DNA from: Phyllobacterium sp. 628
GTDB lineage: Bacteria; Pseudomonadota; Alphaproteobacteria; Rhizobiales; Rhizobiaceae
Reading direction: 5' to 3'
DNA: 64,000 bases
Assembly: GCF_014189505.1 (NCBI RefSeq)
Contig: NZ_CP050301.1
Coordinates: 937,501 to 1,001,500, forward strand
The notes under the pieces are model-generated. The model was not told where the DNA came from. It saw nothing but the letters and a program-made list of their open reading frames with translations, and did not search any database. A program made the position numbers and the translations under genes. Positions 1 through 7,909 of this stretch are shown in pieces; position 1 is the stretch's first letter; each line of letters opens with the position of its first letter.

Positions 1-365
1 GACACTGCCGATTTAAGTGGGCGCCTCGGTTTATTAACCGGAGGATTGGCAGCTAATTCACCTGTCCTGGAAGTTTCTTTGCTGGATTTCGGCCGTCGCT
101 TCAATTCTCGAATTAACAGGTCGAAAATAGGACGGATATCTTTCGAATAGTGGATTAAGTACTCGGGTGCGATGTTGCAAAGTTTGCCTACGATGTACCA
201 ATTGATACCTGCGCCAATACGGGGAGGCAGTTCTTCTTCGCTATATATTCGAAGCAGGTAGAGACGTAATGCCTCTACTTCCGTTGGTTGCAGACAGTGA
301 GCAATGCGGACTTGGCAAAAACTGGAAATTTTTCGTGGAATTACGGCTGATCGTTTGGTTGTCAT
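1..365 (-). CDS. Unknown protein, C-terminus cut by the window edge
   Basis: An open frame on the minus strand starts at ATG 365-363 and runs without a stop to the left edge, giving at least 121 residues. I do not recognise the family. The N-terminal half is mixed hydrophobic and charged, with a cysteine pair near residues 16 and 23 and a Leu/Glu-rich stretch near 27-50. The last visible 40 residues are rich in Lys, Arg, Ser and Pro and look disordered. A short TATAAC hexamer lies just upstream, but no convincing -35 is seen. It lies beside a phage-type regulator and an integrase, so it probably belongs to the integrated element. It could also be a chromosomal gene beyond the element boundary. 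Confidence 0.5.
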   Translation of the reverse strand, partial: MTTKRSAVIPRKISSFCQVRIAHCLQPTEVEALRLYLLRIYSEEELPPRIGAGINWYIVGKLCNIAPEYLIHYSKDIRPIFDLLIRELKRRPKSSKETSRTGELAANPPVNKPRRPLKSAV

Positions 366-438
366 GCGTCACCGTTATAGCTCGGTGAACGTCAACTCAA
401 ACTAGCGCAGAATTTATCCACAATTGCGATCACGGTGC

Positions 439-666
439 CTAGCGATCCCTTAGCCTCACGCCTGGTCCATTTCCATTCGGGTCAATGAATAGCACGCCGG
501 CGTCGGTGAGGGCGCGTTCGATCGCCGCGAGATTATTCGCAATAGGCATGCGCCGTGAAGATTCAAAATCTCGAATAGTGGATGCTGAGACGCCAGCTTC
601 CTTCGCTAATTCAGGTTGCGTCCATTCCAACATTGCTCGTGCGGCTCGACATTGAGCGGGGTTCAT
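439..666 (-). CDS. Xre/Cro-type helix-turn-helix regulator
   Basis: A 75-residue protein made almost entirely of one Cro/C1-type HTH. The segment from about residue 15 to 40 (TQPELAKEAGVSASTIRDFE) is a textbook helix-turn-helix, and the tail VLFIDPNGNGPGVRL is common in small regulators of rhizobial prophages. I chose ATG 666-664 because TTGAGGATAGCGC precedes it with good Shine-Dalgarno spacing; an upstream in-frame start at 699 would lie inside the operator palindromes. The gene is divergent from the one at 783, and the palindromes between them suggest it represses its own promoter and its neighbour's. Repressor function is inferred from family and layout. Confidence 0.8.
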   Translation of the reverse strand: MNPAQCRAARAMLEWTQPELAKEAGVSASTIRDFESSRRMPIANNLAAIERALTDAGVLFIDPNGNGPGVRLRDR

Positions 667-681
667 TGCGCTATCCTCAAT

Positions 682-737
682 AAAAAACACCAACATCAAT
701 AATTAATGTTGACTTTGCACCAAGGTTGGTGTTTTTT
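682..737. promoter_or_regulatory. Divergent operator/promoter with nested palindromes
   Basis: Three symmetries are visible. AAAAAACACCAAC (682-694) is repeated inverted at 725-737. CACCAA-GG-TTGGTG forms a compact palindrome at 718-731. CAACAT (691-696) pairs with ATGTTG (706-711). A TTGACT hexamer at 709-714 could be the -35 of the rightward gene, which puts the 718-731 palindrome in its spacer. The CACCAA half-site recurs, so it is the likely recognition unit of the adjacent Xre regulator. Confidence 0.6.
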
Positions 738-782
738 ACTGATATAGAAGTTTATTGCTGAGCGCAACGAGGAGACATCGCA

Positions 783-1229
783 ATGTACGTCGAAGGACTT
801 TCCGACAGACCCAAGATCACTGGTCGAGTTCTAGTTGAAGGAAAAGACTATGCCAAAGGCACGCCTCTGGATTCGTTTATTCCGGGCGACACGATGATGT
901 GCTGGCAGGACTTTTACCAACTGACACACGACGTTTTCCGTACGGCCAAGGATCGGCAAGAGCTGAAACTTGCCGAGATGCTCTATAGAGCTGTCGGCAA
1001 TCGCATGGGAAATCCGTTGGCTGGTGATTTGAATAAGATCATGCGGCACCACAAGGCCCGCGTTTCCTTACTTGCTCGCACCCAAAGCAAATTCCGTGAC
1101 GTTATCGTCTCCATGCTCCGGGTGGGATACGACGTTTGTACAATTGCAGCTGTTACTGGCGTGCATCCTTCAACTGTCCGCCGCTGGCGCCGCTGGCTCG
1201 CACACAGCGAAAGCCGGTGGCCACACTAA
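783..1229 (+). CDS. Unknown element-borne protein with C-terminal helix-turn-helix
   Basis: A 148-residue protein preceded by AACGAGGAGA, a strong ribosome binding site. The family is not recognised. The N-terminal 45 residues carry no obvious motif, and residues 50-100 are helical and charged. Residues about 117-139 (AAVTGVHPSTVRRWRRW) form a plausible helix-turn-helix with a basic, tryptophan-rich recognition helix. This resembles the DNA-recognition part of transposase or terminase small subunits and of some phage regulators. It is expressed away from the Xre repressor across a shared operator, in the position of an early lytic or transfer gene. That role is inference. No enzymatic motif is visible. 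Confidence 0.6.
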   Translation: MYVEGLSDRPKITGRVLVEGKDYAKGTPLDSFIPGDTMMCWQDFYQLTHDVFRTAKDRQELKLAEMLYRAVGNRMGNPLAGDLNKIMRHHKARVSLLARTQSKFRDVIVSMLRVGYDVCTIAAVTGVHPSTVRRWRRWLAHSESRWPH

Positions 1230-1378
1230 ACTACCCGAACCACCACAGCGGCCCTTATCCGCGAGGAGAACCACAATTGCCGGCAAAGTCCTCCCAAGAC
1301 CGAACGGCCAACCTGAGGAGAAGCAGAATGAGAAGACTGACCAAAAGAAGATCGTAACAGGGTGGCCACCCAAATCCA

Positions 1379-1455
1379 GAACGCGTAGCTCAGCTGGATA
1401 GAGCGAGGGACTTCTAATCCCTAGGCCGATGGTTCGATTCCATCCGTGTTCACCA
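1379..1455 (+). tRNA. tRNA-Arg (anticodon TCT)
   Basis: A full cloverleaf of 77 nt can be folded by hand. The acceptor stem GAACGCG pairs with CGTGTTC (one G-T), the D arm is GCTC/GAGC, the anticodon stem AGGGA/TCCCT closes the loop CTTCTAA, and the T arm GATGG-TTCGATT-CCATC is intact. The discriminator is A and the CCA end is encoded. TCT reads AGA, and AGG by wobble, both rare in high-GC genomes. It sits inside a prophage-like module rather than at its edge, with its own terminator, so it is probably cargo. It could alternatively be the chromosomal target site. Confidence 0.88.
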
Positions 1456-1460
1456 AAGAG

Positions 1461-1490
1461 GGCATCCGAACCACCGGATGCCTTTTCTTT
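1461..1490 (+). terminator. Rho-independent terminator after tRNA-Arg
   Basis: GGCATCCG (1461-1468) pairs perfectly with CGGATGCC (1475-1482) around a 6-nt loop. The T-rich run TTTTCTTT follows, starting 27 nt after the encoded CCA is complete. Confidence 0.8.
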
Positions 1491-1525
1491 AGTTACTGGA
1501 AAAGATGTTTCGAAAAGGAGGCACA

Positions 1526-1810
1526 ATGCGTGCAGCCAATGACAACGACCCATTTTCAGGACTGCCGCTGTTCGCTAGCGACGCGGAAATTGCCGAAGCA
1601 ATTGTTGGTAAAAAGGCAGCCCAGCGATGGCTCAAGGAGCGACTTCCGACAATATCAGGGAAGCCAGGTTTTCCTAAAGTTGACGATTTTCACGGGGGTC
1701 GACCTGTTCCGTTGGTTCGTGTTTTCTATGAAACTTATCTTGGCATAACCACTGGAACCTCAGGCTTACCTGATGGTGGGGAGGGTGTATGGAAAGGCCG
1801 AAAGCATTAG
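1526..1810 (+). CDS. Small winged-helix/excisionase-like protein beside the integrase
   Basis: A 94-residue protein with the ribosome site AAAGGAGG just before ATG 1526, preferred over an in-frame upstream start at 1505. The pattern DNDPF..LPLFASDAEIAEAIVG followed by GFPKVDDFHGGRPVPLV is one I know from small proteins that sit directly upstream of rhizobial prophage integrases. They are usually annotated as winged helix-turn-helix proteins, and excisionase or directionality factor activity is a reasonable inference. The 3' end overlaps the integrase start by 22 bases, so the two are probably translationally coupled. Confidence 0.7.
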   Translation: MRAANDNDPFSGLPLFASDAEIAEAIVGKKAAQRWLKERLPTISGKPGFPKVDDFHGGRPVPLVRVFYETYLGITTGTSGLPDGGEGVWKGRKH

Positions 1811-2991
1811 GGCTAAAATGGATGAAGCGAGCTCATGGCCACACTCCTATTTGGGTGGCCAATGAGGAAGACGTAAAGCGCGGATACAGCCCGAAGACAG
1901 TAAACCTTTCATTCCTTGTCGATAATCCAGACATGCTGGTCGCGAAATGTAATGCACTGCAGGCTGACATGCTTTTATGGCGAACGGGCTATCGCCACGA
2001 TCCTCTGGCATTCGATGGCACCCTTCGTTCGCTCTTCTCAGTCTATCAGCGGGATGAAGAAAGCGCATTCCACAAACTCAAGCCGGGATCCCTCATTCCG
2101 TATAAACACTACCTTTCCAAACTAGAAGAGCACATCGGGCCGCGGCGCGTGGATTCCATTATGGGTATCGACGTCATCCGTTGGCACAAAATATGGAGTG
2201 CTGGCGATAAGAAGTTAGCTGCTGCGGCAACTTGCCGAGCCGTTCTTGAGGCAGCAGTTAGGCATGGCATCTTGCGCCGATTTGCCGGATGCATAGAGCT
2301 CCGAGAAATCCTTCAGACGGCGCGTGCAGGCTTACCTCAACCTAGGCGCCGTGAGGCGGTTCTAACAGCAGAACAAGCCATAGCCGCCCGACAGGCAGCA
2401 CATGCCGCTGGCAGGCCTTCCTCTGCCCTTCTGTATGCATTTGTGTATGAAACCACCTTGCGTCTTTGGGACGTTGCCGGCCAGTGGTGGCCCATTGATA
2501 AAGGCGGAGTGTCCGAGGTAGTCGATACAGAATCCAAATTGAAATGGTTTGGCCTTCGGTGGGAAAACATCGATGATAATCTTCAGTTGAAGTTCACACC
2601 TTCAAAGACTGCAAACACGTCTGGAAAGTCGGTTGCATACCCTTTGTCGAAAGCTCCTATGGTCATGGAAGAGCTTGCGCATTGGCCAGAGGAGAAACGC
2701 ATCGGTCCAATCATCGTCTCAGAGACAACAGGTTTGCCTTACGCCTCACGCGCTATAACCGAACGTTGGGCAGAGGACCGCAAAGCCGCGAATATTGACT
2801 CAAAAGTCTGGGCTCGCGACCTTCGTGCTTCTGGAATCACGGAAGGTCGTGCATCTGGCGCTACAACGGATGATGCCGCAAAAGTCGCCGGACACAGCGG
2901 CACGCGCACCACATCATCCGTATATGATCGAGCAACTGAAGAAGCTGCAGAACGCTTCGCAGATGCTCGTCTAAAAGGCCGCAGAACATAG
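1789..2991 (+). CDS. int: Tyrosine recombinase/phage-type integrase
   Basis: A 400-residue site-specific recombinase. The catalytic residues of the family can be placed: first Arg at R225 (ETTLRLWD), the second box at 342-349 (ARDLRASG, R346), His at H369 (AGHSGTR) and the nucleophile at Y379 (SSVYDR). The N-terminal 100 residues match the SAM-like/arm-binding part of long integrases. The opening ERPKALGLKW is typical of a rhizobial prophage integrase subfamily. It should catalyse insertion and excision of the element together with the small protein overlapping its start. It is intact, and the last gene before the chromosomal penicillin-binding protein, so the element's right end should lie shortly after it. 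Confidence 0.92.
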   Translation: MERPKALGLKWMKRAHGHTPIWVANEEDVKRGYSPKTVNLSFLVDNPDMLVAKCNALQADMLLWRTGYRHDPLAFDGTLRSLFSVYQRDEESAFHKLKPGSLIPYKHYLSKLEEHIGPRRVDSIMGIDVIRWHKIWSAGDKKLAAAATCRAVLEAAVRHGILRRFAGCIELREILQTARAGLPQPRRREAVLTAEQAIAARQAAHAAGRPSSALLYAFVYETTLRLWDVAGQWWPIDKGGVSEVVDTESKLKWFGLRWENIDDNLQLKFTPSKTANTSGKSVAYPLSKAPMVMEELAHWPEEKRIGPIIVSETTGLPYASRAITERWAEDRKAANIDSKVWARDLRASGITEGRASGATTDDAAKVAGHSGTRTTSSVYDRATEEAAERFADARLKGRRT

Positions 2992-3021
2992 CGGTAACGA
3001 CAACGGTAACGGGCGGTAACG
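2992..3021. repeat. Three direct CGGTAACG repeats after the integrase
   Basis: CGGTAACG occurs at 2992-2999, 3004-3011 and 3014-3021, starting right at the integrase stop codon. Short, closely spaced direct repeats in this position fit arm-type binding sites for integrase or excisionase, or part of the attachment site. No copy of the tRNA 3' end is found in this intergenic stretch. Confidence 0.6.
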
Positions 3022-3154
3022 CGTCCGTTCCAACACGTTGAACCTTAACGATAATTAACTTAGGCGTTTTTAACCGCACCTTAAATCGCCGCATTTACCC
3101 TGCAACGGGTCGCGAAGGATTTCGTGGCACCATTTGGGGCGGGTATTTCAGTTA

Positions 3155-5362
3155 ATGGCATCACGCGACAAGGGCAGGCAGCGCATCGAGCCGGGGTTCA
3201 GTTCGAACAGCCGTTCGAGCGATGATGACATGCGTGCCGACCCGGAGGACAGGCCAGTGCCAAGCCGGAAGCGCAAGTCATCGGCGCGCAAATCAGTGAA
3301 ATCCAAGCGCAGCCGTTCTGGTCGCGGACAGCGCAGCGGTTTTTTTGGCGCCTTGCGCCGTATGGTCTACTGGTCTTTCGTCCTCTGCATCTGGGGTGGT
3401 ATCGCCGTAGCAGGCATGGTGATTTATTTCGCCGCCAAGATGCCTCAGACCACGACATGGACGATCCCTGACCGGCCGCCCAATGTAAAGATTGTATCCG
3501 TGGAAGGCGATCTGATTGCCAATCGGGGCGCCACGGGCGGTGAGGCTATCGGTTTGCACCAGATGTCGCCTTACCTGCCACAAGCTGTTGTCGCTATTGA
3601 GGACAGGCGCTTCTATTCGCATTTCGGCGTTGATCCGGTGGGCTTTGCCCGCGCTATGGTGACAAACGTTGTCTCGGGCCGGTTGGTGCAGGGTGGCTCA
3701 ACCATCACGCAGCAGCTGGCAAAAAACCTGTTTCTGACGCCGGATCGCACGCTTGAACGCAAGGTGCAGGAAGTTCTGCTCGCTTTGTGGCTGGAGCACA
3801 AATATTCGAAAGACCAGATTCTGCAGATGTATCTGAACCGGGTCTATCTTGGCTCTGGTTCCTATGGTGTTGCAGCGGCCTCGCGCCGTTACTTCAACAA
3901 ATCCGCCCATGATGTGTCGCTGACCGAGGCCGCTGTTATTGCCGGGCTGCTTAAGGCACCATCGCGCCTGTCCCCGGCGCGCGATCCGAAAGCCGCCGCC
4001 GAACGTTCGCAGCTGGTTCTCGCGGCGATGCGCGATCAGGGGATGATCGGCGACAAGGAACTTGCCTTTGCCATTAAGCAGCCCGCCACCCGCGCGGCTG
4101 CCTATTGGAGTGGTTCGGAACATTATGTTGCCGACCGCGTGATGGAAGAATTGCCGGATTTGATCGGCGACGTCCGTTCCGATGTCGTCATCGATACAAC
4201 GGTTGATCTTGGCCTGCAGAAGTTGGGTGAAGCCTCAATCCGCGATCTGATCCAGAAGAACGGCCAGAAAATGAGTGTATCGCAGGGCGCGCTTGTATCT
4301 GTCGATGGTACGGGCGCCGTGCGGGCATTGGTCGGCGGCTATGATTATGCCAACAGTCAGTTTGACCGGGCAACCGAAGCCAAGCGCCAACCGGGTTCAA
4401 CCTTCAAGCCGTTTGTTTATCTCTCGGCGCTTGAGCAGGGACGCACACCGGAATCCGTACGCACCGATGCGCCGATCCGCATCGGCAATTGGACCCCAGG
4501 CAATTATAATGGCAAGTATTTTGGCAAAGTGACATTGGCGGAAGCTCTGGCACGTTCGCTGAATTCCGTTTCCGCCCAGCTGGTTATGGAAGTGGGTCCC
4601 GGTACGGTGGTTGAAACTGCCCATCGTCTCGGTATCGTCTCCAATCTGAATGCCAATGCATCGCTCGCGCTCGGAACCTCTGAGGTAACCCTGCTGGAAC
4701 TGACAGATTCGTTCGTGCCCTTTGCCAATGGCGGCTACAAAGCACCGGTGCATATCATCCGGCGCATTACCGATCACGATGGCAAAGTGCTCTACGAATA
4801 TAAGAGCCCCAATCAAGACCGGGTTATCAGCGACCGCAATGTTGGCATGATGAATGCAATGCTGCGTCAGACAGTCGAGAGCGGCACTGCAACCAAAGCA
4901 AAGTTTGGCTGGCCTGCAGCGGGCAAGACCGGCACCAGCCAGAATTTCCGGGACGCCTGGTTCATCGGTTACACCTCAAACCTGACGACCGGTGTTTGGT
5001 TTGGCAATGATGATGGCAAGCCGACCAAGAAAATCACAGGCGGCGGTTTGCCCGCGCTTGCCTGGAAGGAATTTATGGTCGCCGCGCACAAGGGCGTGCC
5101 GGTTGCCGAACTACCGGGTAATTATCACGTCAGCCAGCCTGTCATCGATGGCAATGATGCTTTGCCTGATTCCGGCGTGGATCCGACCGTACCTGCGGCC
5201 GAGGGTGTGCCGTCCGCTCAGCTCAATCAAGGCGCACCTGTGCCGCCGGTTGATGTCGCTGATCAGACCGGATCGACACACCCGACGCCGCCTGCTGGTG
5301 TTGGCGGCAACGGCCAGAAGAGCCGGAAGACCACGCTGTTTGATCTGATCATGGGCAACTGA
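3155..5362 (+). CDS. Class A penicillin-binding protein (bifunctional transglycosylase/transpeptidase)
   Basis: A 735-residue inner-membrane murein synthase of the PBP1A family. It polymerises lipid II and crosslinks stem peptides in the periplasm. The basic N-terminus (residues 1-65, rich in Lys/Arg/Ser) is cytoplasmic, followed by one membrane span at about 71-93. The GT51 domain carries EDRRFYSHFG at about 149-158 with the catalytic Glu, and GGSTITQQLAKN. The transpeptidase has the SxxK motif GSTFKPF (Ser near 415), SLN near 468 and KTG near 591. The C-terminal 80 residues are Pro/Gly/Val-rich and low complexity. I prefer ATG 3155; an in-frame TTG exists at 3134. It is a single gene between the element and the ABC transporter. 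Confidence 0.93.
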   Translation: MASRDKGRQRIEPGFSSNSRSSDDDMRADPEDRPVPSRKRKSSARKSVKSKRSRSGRGQRSGFFGALRRMVYWSFVLCIWGGIAVAGMVIYFAAKMPQTTTWTIPDRPPNVKIVSVEGDLIANRGATGGEAIGLHQMSPYLPQAVVAIEDRRFYSHFGVDPVGFARAMVTNVVSGRLVQGGSTITQQLAKNLFLTPDRTLERKVQEVLLALWLEHKYSKDQILQMYLNRVYLGSGSYGVAAASRRYFNKSAHDVSLTEAAVIAGLLKAPSRLSPARDPKAAAERSQLVLAAMRDQGMIGDKELAFAIKQPATRAAAYWSGSEHYVADRVMEELPDLIGDVRSDVVIDTTVDLGLQKLGEASIRDLIQKNGQKMSVSQGALVSVDGTGAVRALVGGYDYANSQFDRATEAKRQPGSTFKPFVYLSALEQGRTPESVRTDAPIRIGNWTPGNYNGKYFGKVTLAEALARSLNSVSAQLVMEVGPGTVVETAHRLGIVSNLNANASLALGTSEVTLLELTDSFVPFANGGYKAPVHIIRRITDHDGKVLYEYKSPNQDRVISDRNVGMMNAMLRQTVESGTATKAKFGWPAAGKTGTSQNFRDAWFIGYTSNLTTGVWFGNDDGKPTKKITGGGLPALAWKEFMVAAHKGVPVAELPGNYHVSQPVIDGNDALPDSGVDPTVPAAEGVPSAQLNQGAPVPPVDVADQTGSTHPTPPAGVGGNGQKSRKTTLFDLIMGN

Positions 5363-5549
5363 TCGCGCGAAACGGTCTCTCGTTTTTCGGCCCATAGCCA
5401 CTTGTGCGCAAATTGCGCGCTGATCGGGCCGCCCAAACCGTCGCACGCCCATGTTTGCCAATCATAAGAAAACACAAGCCTTAAAGCAGGATAGCTGTCC
5501 GCTGTTCAAGCGTGAGCGCCGGGCATATTTGCGGCAATTCAAATGCCGC

Positions 5550-5620
5550 TTGACAAGTTGTGGAGGTTGTTATCCTATTCTGAAATCCATTATTAGATAT
5601 TATATTCTATAATAATGGAT
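5550..5620 (+). promoter_or_regulatory. Promoter with 11-bp inverted repeat before amino acid transporter
   Basis: TTGACA at 5550-5555 has candidate -10 hexamers TATCCT (5571) or TCCTAT (5573). Just downstream, ATCCATTATTA (5585-5595) is repeated exactly inverted at 5610-5620 with a 14-bp AT-rich spacer. The repeat overlaps the expected transcription start, a common place for a repressor operator. The regulator is not identified. The rest of the 296-base gap after the PBP gene shows nothing else I can name. Confidence 0.6.
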
Positions 5621-5658
5621 CAATGTACAATATTCGCTTGACGAATAGGGGAACCAGA

Positions 5659-6504
5659 ATGTCCAGACAATTTTATGTAACGGTCGCTGTGGCCGTGCTT
5701 GTCGCACAGCTATCGAGCCAGGCGCTCGCGCAGGAAAACAAGAGCAAGCTTGATGAAGTTTTGGCGCGAGGCCATCTGGTTCTCGGCACGGGAAGCACCA
5801 ATGCGCCGTGGCATTTCAAGGGTGCCGACGACACGTTGCAGGGCTTTGATATCGATATGGGCCGCATTATCGCGAAGGCGCTGTTCAACGATCCCAGCAA
5901 GGTAGAGTTCGTCAATCAGTCCTCCGATGCACGAATTCCAAACATCACGACGAACAAGGTGGATATCACCTGCCAGTTCATGACAGTGACAGGTGAAAGA
6001 GCACAGCAGATTGCCTTCACCATACCTTATTACCGGGAAGGCGTCGGGCTCATGCTGAAGGCCGACGGCAAATATGCCGATTATGCCGCTCTTAAAGCGG
6101 CCGGTTCTTCGGTGACAATCTCGGTGCTGCAGAATGTCTATGCCGAGTCCATGGTCCATGCAGCCCTGCCGGACGCCAAGGTCGATCAGTATGACTCTGT
6201 CGATCTGATCTATCAGGCACTTGAATCCGGGCGGGCCGATGCGGTTGCCACGGACCAGTCATCACTGGCCTGGTACATGACCCAGAACCAGGGCCGCTAC
6301 AAGGATGCTGGCTACGGCTGGAACCCGCAAACCTATGCCTGCGGCGTGAAACGCGGCGACCAGGACTGGCTAAATTTCGTCAATACATCCCTGCATGAAG
6401 CCATGACTGGCGTCGAGTTCGATACTTACGCGAAATCATTCAAGACATGGTTTGGCAAGGACCTGACGCCTCCCCAGATCGGCTTCCCCGTCGAATACAA
6501 GTGA
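5659..6504 (+). CDS. Polar amino acid ABC transporter, periplasmic binding protein
   Basis: A 281-residue extracellular solute-binding protein of family 3 (HisJ/GltI-like). ATG 5659 follows AGGGGAACC and gives a clean signal peptide (VAVAVLVAQLSSQALAQ, cleavage after about residue 25). Family marks include the opening EVLARGHLVLGTG, GFDIDMGRIIAKAL and the RIPNITTNKVDI stretch that lines the ligand pocket, plus a late ATDQSSLAWYM. It is the first gene of a four-gene operon with two permeases and an ATPase. A GC-rich hairpin (6513-6538) follows it, as often seen where the binding protein must be made in excess. The substrate cannot be fixed from sequence; a polar amino acid is the family expectation. 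Confidence 0.9.
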   Translation: MSRQFYVTVAVAVLVAQLSSQALAQENKSKLDEVLARGHLVLGTGSTNAPWHFKGADDTLQGFDIDMGRIIAKALFNDPSKVEFVNQSSDARIPNITTNKVDITCQFMTVTGERAQQIAFTIPYYREGVGLMLKADGKYADYAALKAAGSSVTISVLQNVYAESMVHAALPDAKVDQYDSVDLIYQALESGRADAVATDQSSLAWYMTQNQGRYKDAGYGWNPQTYACGVKRGDQDWLNFVNTSLHEAMTGVEFDTYAKSFKTWFGKDLTPPQIGFPVEYK

Positions 6505-6567
6505 TCACCCCTGCGGCTCCGGAACAGTCCGGGGCCGCCTTTCCCGGTTTTCGATGGCAGGCATTCC

Positions 6568-7230
6568 ATGGGTTACACGCTGAACTTCGCTGCCGTCTGG
6601 CGCAGCTTCGACGATTTGCTGCTGGGGCTGGCGCTTAGTCTTGCCCTTGCGTTTGGTGCCATTCTCATTGGTGCGGTCATTGGACTGTGTACAGCCTTTG
6701 CCCTGACCTCCAAAAATGGACTTATAAGGCGTCCGGCCGGAATCTATGTCTCCATCATCCGCAACACGCCAATCCTTGTTCTCGTGCTGTTTACCTATTT
6801 CGCGCTTCCGCAATGGGGTTTGCGTCTTGGCAAGATCGAAAGTTTCGTCTTCACGCTGGCTGTCTATTCGGGTGCCTACCTGGCGGAGGTGTTTCGATCG
6901 GGCCTGTTGTCGATTCCATCAGGATTGCGCGAAGCCGGTCTCGCCATTGGTCTGACGGAAATGCAGATACGCACATCGATCATCGCACCACTGATGTTCC
7001 GCAATATCCTGCCTTCCCTGAGCAGCACGATTATCTCGCTCTTCAAGGACACGTCGCTGGCAGCGGCCATTGCCGTGCCGGAACTGACGTTCGAAACCCG
7101 CAAGATCAATGTCGAAACGTTCCGGGTGATCGAAACCTGGATGGTTGCAAGCTGCCTTTATGTCTTTACCTGTTCGATCCTCGCTGCGTTGATGCGCACG
7201 CTGGAACGCCATCTGGCTTTGCCGAGGTGA
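6568..7230 (+). CDS. Amino acid ABC transporter permease 1
   Basis: A 220-residue inner-membrane permease of the HisM/GlnP type with about five hydrophobic segments. The N-terminal IRNTPILVLVLFTYFALP is the usual start of the conserved family region. The EAA-like coupling loop is present as GLREAGLAIGLTEMQIRTSIIAP (residues near 118-140). The start ATG follows the downstream arm of the hairpin after the binding protein gene. It should pair with the second permease to form the heterodimeric channel, and both contact the ATPase encoded at 7910. Confidence 0.9.
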   Translation: MGYTLNFAAVWRSFDDLLLGLALSLALAFGAILIGAVIGLCTAFALTSKNGLIRRPAGIYVSIIRNTPILVLVLFTYFALPQWGLRLGKIESFVFTLAVYSGAYLAEVFRSGLLSIPSGLREAGLAIGLTEMQIRTSIIAPLMFRNILPSLSSTIISLFKDTSLAAAIAVPELTFETRKINVETFRVIETWMVASCLYVFTCSILAALMRTLERHLALPR

Positions 7231-7234
7231 TGTG

Positions 7235-7897
7235 ATGGATATTTTGCATTTTCTGGATGTTCTCTGGCTTGCACGTTGGCCTATCCTCAAAGGGATCGGC
7301 GTTACGCTTTCCATTTCTTTTTTGGCGATCTGTTGCGGCACGCTAATCGGGATAGCCGTTGGTCTGGCCTTGACCTATGCCAAGGCGCCGGTGCGCTGGA
7401 TTGTACGCGGCTACACGGATTTCGTCCGGGGAACGCCGGTGCTGGTGCTGGTTCTTGCAAGTTATTATGTGCTGGGTACCATCGGCCTCGATCTCGGGCC
7501 GTTTCAGGCCGGCATACTTGCCCTCGCTGTTTTCTGCAGCTCGCATGTGGGTGAAATTGTACGGGGTGCCCTGCAATCCATACCCAAGGGGCAAACGGAA
7601 GCGGCCAAGGCCATCGGTCTCACATTTTCCCAGACGTTCGCCTATGTGCTCGGTCCCCAAGCGCTTCGTCAGGTTTTGCCTGCCTGGGTCAATACGGCGG
7701 CTGAAATGGTCAAGGCGTCGACATTGCTCTCCATTATCGGCGTTGCTGAATTGCTGCTTCGCACGCAGGAACTCATTTCCAGAACTTTCATGAGCCTCGA
7801 ATTCTATTTCTTCGCGGGTTTTCTCTATTTCACCGTCAACTACGCCATTGAGCGTTTCGGCCGCTACGTCGAACGCAAGATCGCGGTTCCGTCCTAA
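7235..7897 (+). CDS. Amino acid ABC transporter permease 2
   Basis: A 220-residue permease paralogous to the preceding one, with FVRGTPVLVLVLASYYVL and the coupling loop PKGQTEAAKAIGLTFSQTF (about residues 111-130). The GAGGTGA at the end of the first permease serves as its ribosome site. ATG 7235 has better spacing than an in-frame GTG at 7232. The tight spacing indicates translational coupling. Two separate permease genes are the normal arrangement for this transporter family. Confidence 0.9.
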   Translation: MDILHFLDVLWLARWPILKGIGVTLSISFLAICCGTLIGIAVGLALTYAKAPVRWIVRGYTDFVRGTPVLVLVLASYYVLGTIGLDLGPFQAGILALAVFCSSHVGEIVRGALQSIPKGQTEAAKAIGLTFSQTFAYVLGPQALRQVLPAWVNTAAEMVKASTLLSIIGVAELLLRTQELISRTFMSLEFYFFAGFLYFTVNYAIERFGRYVERKIAVPS

Positions 7898-7909
7898 GGG
7901 GATTCCGGG

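Noticed and set aside
1072..1401. Plus-strand frames between the unknown gene at 783 and the tRNA
   Set aside because: They overlap the 783-1229 gene and run into the tRNA, without a convincing ribosome site or protein-like composition.
2992..3021. Plasmid replication iterons
   Set aside because: Three short repeats with no Rep protein gene nearby; the integrase context explains them better.
1379..3154. tRNA 3' end as a duplicated att site flanking the integrase
   Set aside because: I looked for a second copy of the T-arm/acceptor sequence between int and the next gene and found none, so the tRNA cannot be shown to be an att site.
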